Under the pieces are notes generated by a model. That model was not told where the DNA came from. It made no database searches and saw nothing but the letters and a program-made list of their open reading frames with translations. Positions 63,169 to 64,000 of a DNA stretch of 64,000 nt are shown one piece after another. Made by a program: the position numbers and the translations under genes. Origin of the DNA: Channa striata (Eukaryota; Chordata; Actinopteri; Anabantiformes; Channidae); contig CM065168.1 in assembly GCA_033026295.1 (NCBI GenBank), forward strand, positions 26,214,306 through 26,278,305, in the 5' to 3' direction. The first letter of the stretch is position 1. Every line of letters begins with the position of its first letter.

Positions 63169-64000
63169 GCAGCCACTGCCAGTAAAACAACAATGTGTTA
63201 CACTGACAAAAAGGCTCTGATTGCAAGTGATGTCCCTACCAGACACTACCACTCAAATCCCCCGGGTGTTTGTCCATATCTATCCACAAAGACTGCTCTT
63301 GTTTACATAATGTAGCTGCTCCCACTTTCCCAGGCCCAAAGGTAAAATCACTACAAGACACAGTGACCCTATCATACTTTATGGTGTGTCATCTCTTATG
63401 GAAGTTCCTTTAAGTGTTACTACATAACAAATATTGATAGGAACATTAGTGGATGGATGAAATGTTGGGCTGTATTTGTCTCCGGTGACATCACACTTCA
63501 ATCCCAGAGGCACTTTTCATTTGTACCTTTTGCTGACTTGACTGCAACTATTTAGATAGGAAGTCACAATAAAGGAATAAAAGCATCTAGTTTCCAGCCC
63601 TAGTAAACAAGTTGCTCCAAAATTCAAGCCCAAAAAGCTCAATGGATATTTCAGTCATGGCTTCATGTGACTAAACCAAGCACTGAATAGTGCAAGCTCT
63701 GTTGTTTTCACACTGGCTCGGTGCGCTCACAGGCGCCTCCTCTGACTCCTTCTAAATGATATGTTACACAGTAGCTGAGTGCTTTTTATTGTTGTTCTCA
63801 AACTGAGGCCAGGGGACCCACCCAGGGTCACTAACTGAGTATTAAAGGGGATCCCTGGTAAATTGTGGGATGTTTTGATTTTACTGCAGTTAAATATAAA
63901 GGGACATCTCCACAATGAACACACGCAATAATGACTTTGACTTTGAACTCGCTGCGCAGCGCAGTGTAAACAGACAATAACAAGATGCTCATCACCCTGG
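63169..64000. other. non-coding sequence, no gene recognised
   Basis: Unique DNA to the window end; nothing recognised. Confidence 0.6.

Overview
This is vertebrate nuclear DNA, most likely from a percomorph-type teleost. The main clues are the repeats: a fish-type RTE LINE with its characteristic GC-richer 5' leader, L2-like LINEs ending in the usual fish 3' tail, tRNA-derived SINEs, hAT-like and TA-target DNA elements, and many (AC)n/(GT)n microsatellites in an AT-rich background. This is inferred from family resemblance; no database search was possible.

I recognise no host protein-coding gene. Almost every small open frame is unconstrained AT-rich sequence, a translated microsatellite or a transposon fragment. 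The window reads as a gene desert or as one or more very long introns. Five short plus-strand segments have good splice-site-like borders. Four of them, between 45.3 and 60.8 kb, can be joined in a consistent phase, and they are offered only as low-confidence candidate exons.

Layout: 1-2.2 kb unique; 2.2-2.7 kb degenerate repeats; 2.7-7.9 kb unique; 7.9-8.7 kb a repeat fragment, a microsatellite and a dead L2-like 3' end; 8.7-18.9 kb mostly unique, with a truncated SINE (13.6 kb), a second copy of a GTCATTTTGTGTC-type repeat (14.8 kb) and several microsatellites; 18.9-25.3 kb a three-layer transposon nest; 26.8-28.2 kb a non-autonomous hAT-like element holding an inverted L2 3' end; 28.2-38.2 kb mostly unique with two SINEs; 38.2-39.0 kb a DNA-transposon-like element with an internal tandem duplication; 39.0-55 kb mostly unique, with a (TA)24 tract, a perfect hairpin and a repeated ATGATGTCATC-type element; 55-56.4 kb long GT arrays, a LINE 3' end and a SINE head; 56.4-64 kb unique.

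The best-resolved structure is the nest at 18.9-25.3 kb. An old L2-like LINE was hit by a 585-bp TA-target inverted-repeat element at 20032-20616 and by a nearly full-length RTE LINE at 21325-24460. The RTE is flanked by a perfect 16-bp target duplication. Removing either insertion restores continuity of the L2. The RTE still carries a 701-codon open frame with intact reverse transcriptase motifs but has at least two inactivating lesions. These elements do not cooperate; the window records successive insertions. I saw no CRISPR array, operon, rRNA or functional tRNA.
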